Below are positions 1 to 8,736 of a stretch of 64,000 bases of DNA, piece after piece. Position numbers and translations under genes: made by a program. Origin of the DNA: Actinomycetota bacterium (GTDB taxonomy: Bacteria > Actinomycetota > Actinomycetes > Mycobacteriales > Mycobacteriaceae); the NCBI GenBank assembly GCA_018268465.1, contig JAFDWN010000002.1, positions 159,154-223,153 of the forward strand. The letters are read 5' to 3'. A model generated the notes under the pieces. That model was not told the origin of the DNA and searched no databases. It saw only the letters and a list, made by a program, of their open reading frames with translations. Positions within the stretch are counted from its first letter, which is position 1. The number at the start of each line of letters is the position of its first letter.

Positions 1-96
1 AACTCCCCTCCTGGCCGGAGCAGCGAGAAAAGTTGGCGCAGAACGGATTCCGTATCCTCGACGGAGCACAGCACCAATGAGCAGACCACGAACGGG

Positions 97-831
97 TTAT
101 CGACCGTTGTGCTCATCGGCCAGTCCCTGCAATCGTGTGAGTGTTTCGTGCGGAGACGCATCGAGGCCGATGATCGCCGACGCGATCTGTCCGCAGCACA
201 CCGCGCGCATCACCCGATCGGTGAACGCCTCCGCATCACCCCACGGCAGATAGGGCCGGGAGATCAGCAGCGCCGCCACCCCGTGCACCGCGGTCCACAG
301 TTCCAGGGCCAGCGCGGTCGGATCCCCTGCGGGATAGACCCCCTCGGCGATCAGTGCCTGCACCGAACCCCGCAGATGCATGAACGCCGAACTGGTCAGC
401 GTCATATCGACGTCGCTGCCGGGCCGACCTTCGCCCATCGTGGCGATCCGGTAGAGCTCGGGGGTTTTCAGGGCGAACCGGACGTAGGCCAGCCCCTGGG
501 CGCGCAGCACCTCGATCGTCGAGGGTGTGCCCTGCGCCGTGCTGCCGGCCGCTCGCTGCATCTCGTCGTCGAGCTTCTCGAAATAGCGGGCGCATACCGC
601 GTCCAGCAGCGCGTCCTTGTCGGCGAAGTGCAGGTAGATCGACGGCGGCGTCACGCCCACCCGCTGCGCCACCGACCGGATGGACACCGCCTTGGCGTGA
701 CCGGTGGTGAGCAGGAGGTGCGTGGTGGCGTCGAGGATCTCGTCGCGCAGTTGCTCACCGGAGCCGCGCGGCGCCCGCCGCCGGCGGACACCCGCGTCGT
801 CGTGGCCGCGTTTGAGCCGCTGGATCGACAC
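97..831 (-). CDS. TetR family regulator of the mmpL operon
   Basis: TetR-type repressor of 244 aa. The N-terminal helix-turn-helix reads SIRSVAQRVGVTPPSIYLHF followed by the usual DKDALLDAV helix; the C-terminal half is an all-alpha ligand domain of the WHG type. I chose the GTG at 831 because it lies one base past the mmpL stop codon (835-833), giving tight translational coupling; upstream codons would run back into mmpL. As the distal gene of an mmpL-tetR operon it most likely represses its own transcript through the palindrome at 3153-3169. The ligand is unknown. Confidence 0.85.
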   Translation of the reverse strand: MSIQRLKRGHDDAGVRRRRAPRGSGEQLRDEILDATTHLLLTTGHAKAVSIRSVAQRVGVTPPSIYLHFADKDALLDAVCARYFEKLDDEMQRAAGSTAQGTPSTIEVLRAQGLAYVRFALKTPELYRIATMGEGRPGSDVDMTLTSSAFMHLRGSVQALIAEGVYPAGDPTALALELWTAVHGVAALLISRPYLPWGDAEAFTDRVMRAVCCGQIASAIIGLDASPHETLTRLQGLADEHNGR

Positions 832-832
832 A

Positions 833-3109
833 TCAACCAGTATCTGCGACCGACGCTGCGGGTTTCCTCTGTGGCGGGTCGTCGGGTGGCGACTCGCTGA
901 TCCCGATGCGTGCATGCAGTCGGGCCAAGGGCGCCGGGGCCCACCAGTTCCACCGGCCCATCAGGTGCATGAACGCGGGTACCAGCAGCATTCGGACCAG
1001 TGTCGCGTCGGCGAGGACGGCCAGGGTGAGGCCGAGCCCGAACATCCGCATGAATGCGACCTGGGCGGCAATGAGCGCGGCGAACGAGATCGACATCAAC
1101 AACGCCGCGGCCGTGACGACACGGCCGGTGTGGGCCAGGCCGAGCGCGACGCTCTCGTCGTTGTCGGTGGGGCCCTGCGGTGAACTGAGCCAATGCTCCC
1201 GGATCCGCGACACCAGGAACACCTCGTAGTCCATCGACAGTCCGAAGGCGATGCAGAACAGCAGCACCGGCAGATTGGCGACCAGAGTTCCGGTCGAGGT
1301 GGTGCCCAATGCGCCGAGATGGCCGTCCTGGAAGATCCACACGAGGGCGCCGAACGCCGCCGACAGCGACAACACGTTGAGCACCAGCGCCTTGAGCGGC
1401 AGCACCACGCTGCCGGTGAGCAGGAACAGCAGCACGAACGTGATCGCGGCGATCACCCCGAGGACCAGCGGCAGCCGTGACGTGATCGCCCCCGCGCTGT
1501 CACGGTTGATCTGTGCGACACCGGTGAGCTGAACGTCCGCTCCACCCGGCGGTGCGACCGCGTGCAGCTGGTCCAATTGCGCATCCGAGGCGTCGCTGAA
1601 CAGGGCCGCGTCGCTGGATACGGTCAAGTAGGCGCTGCCGTCGGCCATACCCGTTCCCGCCGACGGCGGTCCGGCGGGCGCGCCGCCGACGAAGGTGCCG
1701 CCGGGCGCGGACACCGACGACACGTCGGCCACCTGCGACAGCCGGGCGGCATAGCCGTCGATGTCGGCAGGCGTCAGCCCGGAGGTGTCGGGGATGACGA
1801 CGGTGACGTTGGCCGACGAGTCGACGGCGAAGGCACTGCGCAGGTCGTCGCCTACCTGGCGCGCCGAGGCCGAGTCCGGCAGCACGCGGTCGTCGGGGAA
1901 ACCCCACTTGATCCCGAGGAAGGGCGCGCCGAGCACCAGCAGCAGTGTCACGACCGCCACGGCGATCGGGATCGACCGCCGCATGACGAACTTGGCCAGG
2001 CGGTACCAGAAGGTCTGTTCGACCGGTCGCGGCACCGGCTCGGGACGTCCGGCGACGCGGCGCACGAAACGGCGCACGTCCAGGGCATCGATGCGGTCGC
2101 CGAGCAGTGCGATCGCCGCGGGCGCCACGATGGTCGCAGCGGCGGCGGCGAAGGCCACCACGGCGATCCCGGCGTACGCGAAGGATTTGAGGAAATACAT
2201 CGGGAACAGCACCATCGCGATCATCGAGAGCGCGACGGTCAGGGCCGAGAACAGCACGGTCCGGCCGGCGGTGGTCATCGTCCGCACCAGTGCCCGGTCC
2301 CGGTCGGCGCCCGCGGCGAGTTCGTCGCGGTATCGGCTCACGATCAGCAGCGTGTAGTCGATGGCCAGTGCCAGCCCCATCGCCACGGTCAGGTTCAGCG
2401 CGAAGATCGAGACGTCGGTGACGAGGGTGACGGCGCGCAGTACGGCCAGCGAGCCGAGGATGGCGAACCCGCCGACCGCGAGCGGCAGCGCGGCGGCGAA
2501 CAGCCCGCCGAACACCCACACGAGCACCACGAAGCTCAGCGGAATCGCGATGGATTCCATCATCAACAGGTCTTTTTCGCTTTGGCCGTTGACCTGGACG
2601 TAGGTCATCACCTCGCCGCCCGCGCGGACCGCGATGCCGTCGCGGTCGTACACCAGCCGGTCGGTCAGCTCCTTGGCGTGCTGCTGCGCGCCGGTCTCCC
2701 CGCCGGTGATGCCCGCGACGATCAGCCCGATCCTGCCGTCCTTGCTGACGAGGGCGGATGCCCCCGGCGGCGGCGCGGTCCACGCGGAGGTGACGTTCGC
2801 GACGTAGGGCGACGCCTGCAGTTGGGTGGCGATGTCGGTGCCGACGGCGCGCGCGGCCTCGCTGTGCGCACTGCCCCCGGGTCGGTCGTCGGTCACGGTG
2901 ATGACGAGCTGCATATCCCCGCGGCTGAACTTGTCGACGAGCAGCGCGGTGGCTTGGGCGGATTCCGACGTCGGGTCGTTGAACCCGCCCGCGGACAGTT
3001 TGTCGGCCACCGGGACACCGAAAATGCCCGCGGCCACCATCACCAGCGCCGCGATGGCCAGAATGCGCCGCGGCGCGGCGATGGCCAGATATGCGATGCG
3101 TTGCAGCAC
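833..3109 (-). CDS. MmpL/RND family transporter
   Basis: Inner-membrane RND transporter of 758 aa with two MMPL domains, each a periplasmic loop followed by a block of membrane helices. It starts with a positive N-terminus and one helix (MLQRIAYLAIAAPRRILAI). The proton-relay signature appears twice: LALAIDYTLLIVSRYRDEL in the first half and GLSMDYEVFLVSRIREHW in the second. It is shorter than the lipid-exporting MmpL3/7/8 class and resembles the drug- or lipid-related MMPL proteins common in actinomycetes. It is first gene of an operon with the tetR at 97-831. Substrate not deducible. Confidence 0.9.
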   Translation of the reverse strand: MLQRIAYLAIAAPRRILAIAALVMVAAGIFGVPVADKLSAGGFNDPTSESAQATALLVDKFSRGDMQLVITVTDDRPGGSAHSEAARAVGTDIATQLQASPYVANVTSAWTAPPPGASALVSKDGRIGLIVAGITGGETGAQQHAKELTDRLVYDRDGIAVRAGGEVMTYVQVNGQSEKDLLMMESIAIPLSFVVLVWVFGGLFAAALPLAVGGFAILGSLAVLRAVTLVTDVSIFALNLTVAMGLALAIDYTLLIVSRYRDELAAGADRDRALVRTMTTAGRTVLFSALTVALSMIAMVLFPMYFLKSFAYAGIAVVAFAAAAATIVAPAAIALLGDRIDALDVRRFVRRVAGRPEPVPRPVEQTFWYRLAKFVMRRSIPIAVAVVTLLLVLGAPFLGIKWGFPDDRVLPDSASARQVGDDLRSAFAVDSSANVTVVIPDTSGLTPADIDGYAARLSQVADVSSVSAPGGTFVGGAPAGPPSAGTGMADGSAYLTVSSDAALFSDASDAQLDQLHAVAPPGGADVQLTGVAQINRDSAGAITSRLPLVLGVIAAITFVLLFLLTGSVVLPLKALVLNVLSLSAAFGALVWIFQDGHLGALGTTSTGTLVANLPVLLFCIAFGLSMDYEVFLVSRIREHWLSSPQGPTDNDESVALGLAHTGRVVTAAALLMSISFAALIAAQVAFMRMFGLGLTLAVLADATLVRMLLVPAFMHLMGRWNWWAPAPLARLHARIGISESPPDDPPQRKPAASVADTG

Positions 3110-3152
3110 GGCACCCCCTTCGGCCGCAGCGTCCTCGAAGTTATCGGCGGTA

Positions 3153-3169
3153 ACTTATCAACGATAAGT
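3153..3169. promoter_or_regulatory. Palindromic TetR operator upstream of mmpL
   Basis: ACTTATC-AAC-GATAAGT is a perfect inverted repeat with 7-bp arms and a 3-bp spacer, 44 bp upstream of the mmpL start. An overlapping pair AGTTA-7 bp-TAACT (3139-3155) shares its left arm. Size, symmetry and position fit a TetR dimer site; the tetR downstream of mmpL is the obvious binder (inference). Confidence 0.65.
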
Positions 3170-3361
3170 CAGTGGCGTCAACGCCCGGCTGCCCTCAATG
3201 ACGTGGTTCGGGCCGTCAGGGTTCACCGGGCTCCGACGCGGCGGGTCACTTCGTGTGACGCGATCCCGCCGCCTCCGGCACCGGCGTTCACCGGGCCGCG
3301 CGGAACCTACCCGGAAGTAGGATTGCCACCATTTTCCGAATCGAGACTCAAAGATTCCTTA

Positions 3362-3517
3362 ATGGTTACCCATACGCTCGTTGTCATGTGGATCGACGAC
3401 ACCAGTGCCGATGTCATCAAGGTCGACTTCGACGCCCTCTACCACGGCGATGTCCTCGTCGAGGGTGATACCTCGGAGCAGTTCGACGACTGGGGCCTGC
3501 TGCCCTTCGCGGTCTGA
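3362..3517 (+). CDS. Possible small acidic protein
   Basis: Open frame of 51 aa beginning MVTHTLVVMWIDD and ending DDWGLLPFAV, in the gap between mmpL (minus) and the SDR gene (minus). It is acidic (many Asp/Glu) and composition-wise looks like protein rather than random high-GC frame. No good ribosome-binding site precedes ATG 3362; the in-frame ATG at 3386 is an alternative. No family recognised; could be a non-gene. Confidence 0.35.
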   Translation: MVTHTLVVMWIDDTSADVIKVDFDALYHGDVLVEGDTSEQFDDWGLLPFAV

Positions 3518-3693
3518 GCCCGGGTGCGTCCTCGCGGCGCACCCCTGCCGAGCCCGTTTGCTCAGTGCTGCTCGTGACCGACGGCCGCCGTCAGCCGACG
3601 ACCTCCACCACCGCAGTCACGCCGCACTCCGATCCAAGCCACGTCATCGGGACCCACTGCTCTTCGCGCAAGCGCTCATCGGGACCAATCTGC

Positions 3694-4446
3694 TCATCGC
3701 GGCGCCATGCGGATGGCCCCGTCCAACCTGATCACCTCACCATTGAGCATCGGATTCTCGACGATGTGCACCGCCAGCGCGCCGTATTCGTCGGGATCCC
3801 CCAGCCGGGCCGGATGCGGCACCTGCTGACCCAGCGATCGCTGCGCCTCCTCGGGTAACGACCCCAGCAGCGGGGTCTTGAACAGGCCCGGCGCGATCGT
3901 CACCACCCGGATCAGCTCACGGGCCAGATCCCGGGCGATCGGCAGCGTCATCCCGACGACACCGCCCTTGGACGCGGAATAGGCGGCCTGGCCGATCTGG
4001 CCGTCGAACGCGGCCACCGACGCGGTGTTGATGATGACACCGCGCTCCTCCCCCAGCGGTTCGGTCTTGGCAATCCGCTCGGCGGCCAGGCGCAGCACGT
4101 TGAACGTACCCACCAGATTGACCTGGATGATCCGGGTGAACTCCTCGAGCGGAAATGCGCCGTTGCGGCTCAGCGTCTTGATGGCGTTGCCGATACCCGC
4201 GCAGTTGACGTTGATCCTCAGCGCGCCCATGTCCTCGGCGACGTCCAGCGCGGCCGAGACGGATTCCGGATCGGTGACGTCGGCTTGGACGAACCGGGCA
4301 CGGCCACCCAACTCACTGACCTTCTCCTCACCCCTGAGATCGATCACGACAACGGCCGCGCCCCGGTCGAGCAGGCGTTTCGTGGTCGCCAGCCCCAAAC
4401 CGGACGCACCGCCGGTCACCACCGCCACAGCGTCTTTTATCTCCAC
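3694..4446 (-). CDS. SDR family 3-hydroxyacyl-CoA dehydrogenase-like
   Basis: Classical short-chain dehydrogenase of 250 aa. Visible elements are the nucleotide-binding [15 protein letters not shown] near the N-terminus, NCAGIGNA, the catalytic serine in NTASVAAF and the YSASK catalytic pair. The [10 protein letters not shown] and PGLFKTPLL stretches resemble type II 3-hydroxyacyl-CoA dehydrogenases (HSD10-like, acting on branched short-chain 3-hydroxyacyl-CoA). It lies 56 bp downstream of the CaiB-type gene on the same strand, consistent with a shared role in acyl-CoA metabolism. Substrate is inferred from family resemblance only. Confidence 0.85.
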   Translation of the reverse strand: MEIKDAVAVVTGGASGLGLATTKRLLDRGAAVVVIDLRGEEKVSELGGRARFVQADVTDPESVSAALDVAEDMGALRINVNCAGIGNAIKTLSRNGAFPLEEFTRIIQVNLVGTFNVLRLAAERIAKTEPLGEERGVIINTASVAAFDGQIGQAAYSASKGGVVGMTLPIARDLARELIRVVTIAPGLFKTPLLGSLPEEAQRSLGQQVPHPARLGDPDEYGALAVHIVENPMLNGEVIRLDGAIRMAPR

Positions 4447-4502
4447 CGGAGCGACTCCCTTCTGCCGCGGGTCGCGAACTCGACCCTTGATTGGTTGGTT
4501 GA

Positions 4503-5597
4503 CTACGCCCAGTCGCGCAAGACCGCCTCGGTATCGCCACCCGGCTCCCCCGGCGGGGTGGGTGCGGCAAGCACACTGCGGGAGAACCGAGGCGCAGGCG
4601 ACGGCTGGAGGTGCTCCCCGTCGCGGTAGAAGGTGGCGCGTTCGGACACGTGCGGTTCGGTCTCGACCTCACCGAAGGCCAGCACCGGGGTCACGCACGC
4701 GTCGCTGTCGGCGAACACCTTGGCCCAGTGGTCGCGGTCATGAGACGCGAACGCCTCGGCGAGGCGCGCCCGCAGTTGGGGCCAGCGGCCGATGTCGTTC
4801 TGGCCGGGCAGATCCGCCGCGGCCAGGCCGAGTCCGTCGAGCATCGCGGCATAGAACTGCGGTTCGATGGCACCGACGGCGACGTAGCGCCCATCGGCGC
4901 AGGTATAGGTGTCGTAATAGGGCGCGCCGCCGTCGAGCATGTTTACCCCGCGCACATCGGACCACATCCCGGACGCGCGGAACGCCCAGATCATCTGCAT
5001 CAACACGCTCGAGCCGTCGACCATGGCGGCGTCCACCACCTGCCCCTTACCCGACACCTGCCGTTCGAACAGCGCCGCGAGGACGCCGACGACGAGGAAG
5101 AGCGACCCGCCCCCGAAGTCGCCGGTGAGATTCAGCGGCGGAACCGGGCGCTCACCGGCCCGCCCGATCGCGTGCAGCAGGCCGTTGAGCGAGATGTAGT
5201 TGATGTCGTGTCCGGCCCTGGCGCTGCGCGGCCCGCTCTGCCCCCAGCCGGTCATCCGGGCGTAGATCAGCCGTTCGTTGACCTTCGCGCAGTCGTCGGG
5301 TCCGAGCCCCAGCCGCTCGGTCACGCCGGGGCGGAATCCCTCGATCAGCACGTCGGCCTTGGCGATCAATCCCAGGACGAGGTCACGGCCTTCCTCGTTC
5401 TTCAGGTCGGCGGCCACCGACCGCCGGTTGCGCAGGGTGGCGTCGCGGCGGGCAGCGGGCGCATCGGGTCCCCCCGCACGCGGCCGCTCGACTCGCACGA
5501 CGTCGGCGCCGAGGTCGCCCAGGATCATCGCTCCGTGCGGACCCGGCCCGATGCCGGCCAACTCGATCACCCTCAGACCCTGCAATGGTCCCGCCAT
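4503..5597 (-). CDS. CaiB/BaiF family, alpha-methylacyl-CoA racemase-like
   Basis: Class III CoA-transferase fold protein of 364 aa. It starts [20 protein letters not shown], carries the typical [19 protein letters not shown] segment and ends with an acidic tail. The residues used by mycobacterial alpha-methylacyl-CoA racemase are recognisable: His in AGHDINY, Asp in TGDFGGGS and Glu in AIEPQFY. The enzyme epimerises (2R)- and (2S)-methylacyl-CoA, needed before beta-oxidation of branched chains such as the sterol side chain. It is the first gene of a pair with the SDR downstream. Confidence 0.85.
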   Translation of the reverse strand: MAGPLQGLRVIELAGIGPGPHGAMILGDLGADVVRVERPRAGGPDAPAARRDATLRNRRSVAADLKNEEGRDLVLGLIAKADVLIEGFRPGVTERLGLGPDDCAKVNERLIYARMTGWGQSGPRSARAGHDINYISLNGLLHAIGRAGERPVPPLNLTGDFGGGSLFLVVGVLAALFERQVSGKGQVVDAAMVDGSSVLMQMIWAFRASGMWSDVRGVNMLDGGAPYYDTYTCADGRYVAVGAIEPQFYAAMLDGLGLAAADLPGQNDIGRWPQLRARLAEAFASHDRDHWAKVFADSDACVTPVLAFGEVETEPHVSERATFYRDGEHLQPSPAPRFSRSVLAAPTPPGEPGGDTEAVLRDWA

Positions 5598-5850
5598 GCT
5601 GCCGCCCTTCTGAAGTTTTGACCGCCAAGATAGTTTACTTATATAACCATGTGCGCTGGCCGCGGGATGCGCCGCCCGTCACATCGAGGGTGCCGGAATG
5701 ACGTCCGCCGGCACAAGCAACCTGGCCACCCACCGCGCTGGTCGGGTCTGCGGGCCCGGCGCCGAACGGGCCGTCCGTCCGCCCGCCGCCGGGACGACGG
5801 CCGCGAAAATCAGTGGACCGGCCCATGGGCACTCCGTCACCATCGATTGT
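5598..5850. other. Divergent intergenic region
   Basis: 253 bp between the CaiB gene (minus) and the MFS gene (plus). It includes an AT-rich patch around 5626-5645 (TTTACTTATATAACC) that probably holds promoter elements for the minus-strand gene. The rest is GC-rich with no convincing gene or palindrome. Confidence 0.4.
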
Positions 5851-7140
5851 GTGAGTACGCAATTCGACCTTCAGCAGCCGGTGCAGCCGCCCGGCGGCTG
5901 GCGGGTACTCGCGCCGTTCCGCTTCCGCGAGTACCGGCTGCTGATCGCCGCGGTGTCGATCTCGATTTTCGCCGAAGGCATGTGGGCTGTCGTGATGGCG
6001 TTGCAGGTCATCGACCTGAGCAACGACCCGGCGTCATTGTCGCTGGTCGCGACGTGCCTGGGCGCCGGCCTGGTGTGCTTCGTCCTGGTCGGAGGTATCG
6101 CCGCGGACCGGTTCAACCAGCGCACGATCATCATTGCCGTCGAAGCGGTCAACATGATCGCGGTGTCGGCGGTGGCAGCACTGGGAACCTTTGGGGTGCT
6201 TCGCATTTGGCACATGGCGGTGGCCGCCGCCGTGCTGGGCATCGCCGCGGCGTTCTTCTTCCCGGCCTACAGCGCGATCCTGCCCAGGATCCTGCCGGCT
6301 GAGCAGTTGCTGGCCGCCAACGGTGTGGAAGGCGTCGTCCGGCCGGTGCTCCAGGGGGCCGTCGGCCCGGCCGTCGCGGGCGTCCTGATCGGCCTGACGT
6401 TCCCGACGCTGGGCGCCACCACGGTGGCCGCGCTGTTCGCTGTCGGACTGACGCTGCTGATCGCCACCCGGCCGCCGCGCCAGCCGGTCGCGGACGTTCA
6501 CGGTCCCACCGAGCACCGCCACGCCCTCACCGATCTGCGCGAAGGATTCGTGTTCATGCTGCGCACCCCGTGGCTGCTGTGGACCCTGCTGTTCGCCAGC
6601 ATCTTCGTGCTCGTGGTGCTCGGCCCGATCGAGGTGCTCCTGCCGTTCATCGTGCAGGACCGCTTCGCCGACGGTGCCAGGACCTACGGATTCATCCTCG
6701 CGTTCTTCGGCGTGGGCAGCGCCATCGGCGCGCTGGCGGTGTCGTCCGCGCGGCTGCCACGGCGCTACCTGACCGTGATGATGGCGATGTGGAGCCTCGG
6801 CTCGCTGCCGCTGGTGATCCTCGGCGTCACGTCGTCGTTCCCGGTGATGGCCGCCGCGACGTTCGTCATCGGTGTCACCGACGGTGCGGGCATGGTCATC
6901 TGGGGGACGCTGCTGCAACGGCGCGTGCCGAGGCACATGCTCGGCCGCATCTCGAGCCTGGACTTCTTCGTCTCGCTGGCGTTCATGCCGTTGTCGTTCG
7001 CGATCGTCGGCCCGTTGTCGAAGGTGGTGCCGATGCACGTCATCTTCCTCGTCGCGGGCGTCGTCCCGGTGTTGCTGGCCGCGGTCGCGATGACGGCGGC
7101 ACGGATGCCGCGCGACGAGATCGCCAATCCGTTGCGGTGA
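5851..7140 (+). CDS. MFS transporter (EntS-like)
   Basis: Major facilitator of 429 aa with about twelve hydrophobic segments. The cytoplasmic loop 2-3 motif appears as GGIAADRFNQR, and the arrangement (FRFREYRLL at the N-terminus, early ATCLGAGLVCF) is that of the EntS/MFS_3 exporters, which pump siderophores or drugs. The frame stays open upstream, but GTG 5851 immediately precedes the conserved start region; earlier residues are low-complexity Ala/Gly/Pro. It ends 18 bp before a strong hairpin terminator. Substrate unknown. Confidence 0.85.
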   Translation: MSTQFDLQQPVQPPGGWRVLAPFRFREYRLLIAAVSISIFAEGMWAVVMALQVIDLSNDPASLSLVATCLGAGLVCFVLVGGIAADRFNQRTIIIAVEAVNMIAVSAVAALGTFGVLRIWHMAVAAAVLGIAAAFFFPAYSAILPRILPAEQLLAANGVEGVVRPVLQGAVGPAVAGVLIGLTFPTLGATTVAALFAVGLTLLIATRPPRQPVADVHGPTEHRHALTDLREGFVFMLRTPWLLWTLLFASIFVLVVLGPIEVLLPFIVQDRFADGARTYGFILAFFGVGSAIGALAVSSARLPRRYLTVMMAMWSLGSLPLVILGVTSSFPVMAAATFVIGVTDGAGMVIWGTLLQRRVPRHMLGRISSLDFFVSLAFMPLSFAIVGPLSKVVPMHVIFLVAGVVPVLLAAVAMTAARMPRDEIANPLR

Positions 7141-7158
7141 CACCGGGGCCAAACAGCA

Positions 7159-7195
7159 ACTGAGGGGCATCCGCAACAGGCGGATGCCCCTCAGT
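7159..7195. terminator. Bidirectional hairpin terminator
   Basis: Perfect 16-bp stem, ACTGAGGGGCATCCGC pairing with GCGGATGCCCCTCAGT, around a 5-base loop, midway between the converging MFS gene (ends 7140) and the small secreted protein gene (ends 7215). No U-run follows on either strand, which is usual for mycobacterial terminators. Confidence 0.8.
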
Positions 7196-7214
7196 CGGGG
7201 TCGATCGGCGCTCG

Positions 7215-7427
7215 CTAGCGCAGCCCGGGCCCAACCCGTGGGACGCTCGCGTCCGGGCGGACGATGTCGAGCCATGGGCGGTGGCCGATCCCGTGCGACA
7301 CGTTCTCGGTGGTCGGGACGATCGGATCGGTGGTGGTGTCGGTGTTGGCCTGAGCCGGGGAGGCGAGTCCGAGGATCGCCGCCGCCAGTCCACTGGCAGT
7401 TACTGCGGCAATGCCGAACTTCTTCAT
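7215..7427 (-). CDS. Small secreted protein
   Basis: Short exported protein of 70 aa. It has a classical signal peptide (KKF, then a hydrophobic Ala/Gly/Leu core ending SPAQA) with likely signal peptidase I cleavage before NTDTTTDPIV; the mature part is only about 43 residues and has no recognised domain. ATG 7427 is preceded by a purine-rich GAGGAAAGCAGAG stretch. Such tiny secreted proteins are common in mycobacteria; function unknown. Confidence 0.7.
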   Translation of the reverse strand: MKKFGIAAVTASGLAAAILGLASPAQANTDTTTDPIVPTTENVSHGIGHRPWLDIVRPDASVPRVGPGLR

Positions 7428-7697
7428 GCTGGTTTCTCTGCTTTCCTCTACTACTCGTTTACTACTCGTTCGTTGCTCGCACCGGGACACGGCTACTCCG
7501 CCGCCGGTTTTTGGAGCGGGTCGAGGCAGGCGGCCCTTACCTCGCCTGACAAGGAGAACGCCGTGGTCAGAGCATTCATTCCGGTGGCAGGATTTCACCG
7601 GGGTGTGGCAGAAGTGCGCCGCGACGCCGGTGACGGCAACGACTACAGCGCATCCACATGACCCGTGTCACACACCGGGCCGCCGGGGGTGCGGCAC

Positions 7698-8654
7698 TCA
7701 GCTCCCCTGGTAGATCTTGCGGTAACTGGTGGGTGACAGCCCGACCCCGCGGCGAAGGTGGTGACGCAGGTTGCCACCGGAGCCGAGCCCCGAGCGGCGG
7801 GCCACCTCGTCGATGGGCAGATCGTGCGACTCCAGCAGTTCCCGCGCGCGGTCGACGCGGCGGTTACGGATCCACACCCCAGGAGACTGACCGGTCTCGT
7901 CGCGGAATCGCCGGTTGAATGTGCGCGGGCTCATCCTGGCGTGACCGGCGAGCACGTCGACGGTCAGCTCCTCGTCGAGGTGCCGCAGCGCCCATTCCCG
8001 GGTGGCTGCGGTCGACTGCTGGTCGGCCACGGGGAGGTGGTGGTCGATGAACTGCGCCTGCCCGCCTTCCCGCCATGGCGGCACCACGCAGTACCTGGCG
8101 ACGGTGTTGGCGACCTGCGCCCCGTGGTCGGCTCGGATGATGTGCAGGCACAAATCGATGCCTGCGGCCAGTCCGGCGGAGGTGAGCACGTCGCCGTCGT
8201 CGACGAAGAGGACGTTCTCGTCGATCCTGACGTCGGGGTGCAACCGGCGCATGTCCTCGGCGAACTGCCAGTGGGTCGTCGCGGGACGCCCGGCGAGTAG
8301 GCCCGCGGCGGCCAGCAGGAAGGCCCCCGTGCAGATCGACACCATCCGGGTGCCGGGACGGATCCGCGCAAATGCGTCCGCCACAGGCGGCGCAAGCACG
8401 CCCTCGGTACGGGCGGGCGCGTAGCGGGTGCCGGGGATCACGACGGTGTCGGCGGTGTCGAGGATCTCGGGGCCCGCCTCGGGAAGCAGGGCGAAACCGG
8501 AAGTGGCGGCGACCGGGCCGGGGGTCACCGCGCAGCAGGTGACGTCGTAAAGAGGTCGCCCGTCGCCGTCGGTGGCGTAGCCGAACAGGGTCGGCGCGAT
8601 GGCGGCGTCGAAGCCGACCACCGGCGGCACGAGCAGGACGACGACTCGATGCAT
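7698..8654 (-). CDS. GlxA-like AraC family regulator with DJ-1/PfpI domain
   Basis: Transcription factor of 318 aa with two parts. Residues about 1-165 form a DJ-1/PfpI class-I amidotransferase-like domain (VVVLLVPPVVGFDAA, nucleophile-elbow SICTGAFLLAAAGL). Residues about 210-315 carry the double AraC helix-turn-helix (VLAGHARMSPRTFNRRF and IDEVARRSGLGSGGNLRHH). The architecture is that of GlxA/FtrA activators, whose sensing domain has lost amidase activity. It is divergent from the MFS gene at 8737, the likely target. Confidence 0.85.
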   Translation of the reverse strand: MHRVVVLLVPPVVGFDAAIAPTLFGYATDGDGRPLYDVTCCAVTPGPVAATSGFALLPEAGPEILDTADTVVIPGTRYAPARTEGVLAPPVADAFARIRPGTRMVSICTGAFLLAAAGLLAGRPATTHWQFAEDMRRLHPDVRIDENVLFVDDGDVLTSAGLAAGIDLCLHIIRADHGAQVANTVARYCVVPPWREGGQAQFIDHHLPVADQQSTAATREWALRHLDEELTVDVLAGHARMSPRTFNRRFRDETGQSPGVWIRNRRVDRARELLESHDLPIDEVARRSGLGSGGNLRHHLRRGVGLSPTSYRKIYQGS

Positions 8655-8664
8655 ACCACCAGTT

Positions 8665-8699
8665 TGGCATGTTTTTAACGAATACTGTCATTCATGCCA
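8665..8699. promoter_or_regulatory. Inverted repeat in the GlxA-like/MFS divergent promoter
   Basis: TGGCATG (8665-8671) and CATGCCA (8693-8699) form perfect 7-bp arms separated by 21 bp, two helical turns, in the 82-bp gap between the divergent regulator and MFS starts. Flanking CCAG/CTGG bases extend the symmetry imperfectly. The spacing suits two half-sites of a dimeric AraC-type regulator (inference). Confidence 0.45.
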
Positions 8700-8736
8700 C
8701 TGGCGGCCCGTCGGCCGCAACGGCGAGAGTGTTCCG

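Noticed and set aside
1562-3517. Long open frame opposite mmpL on the plus strand
   Set aside because: Rich in Arg/Gly/His low-complexity, fully antisense to a clear MMPL transporter; a high-GC shadow. Only its extreme 3' part (3362-3517) is kept as a doubtful small gene.
5631-5645. TTATATAA motif shared by 5638 and 24101 as a common operator
   Set aside because: Flanks differ and the 5638 site lacks dyad symmetry; probably AT-rich promoter sequence.
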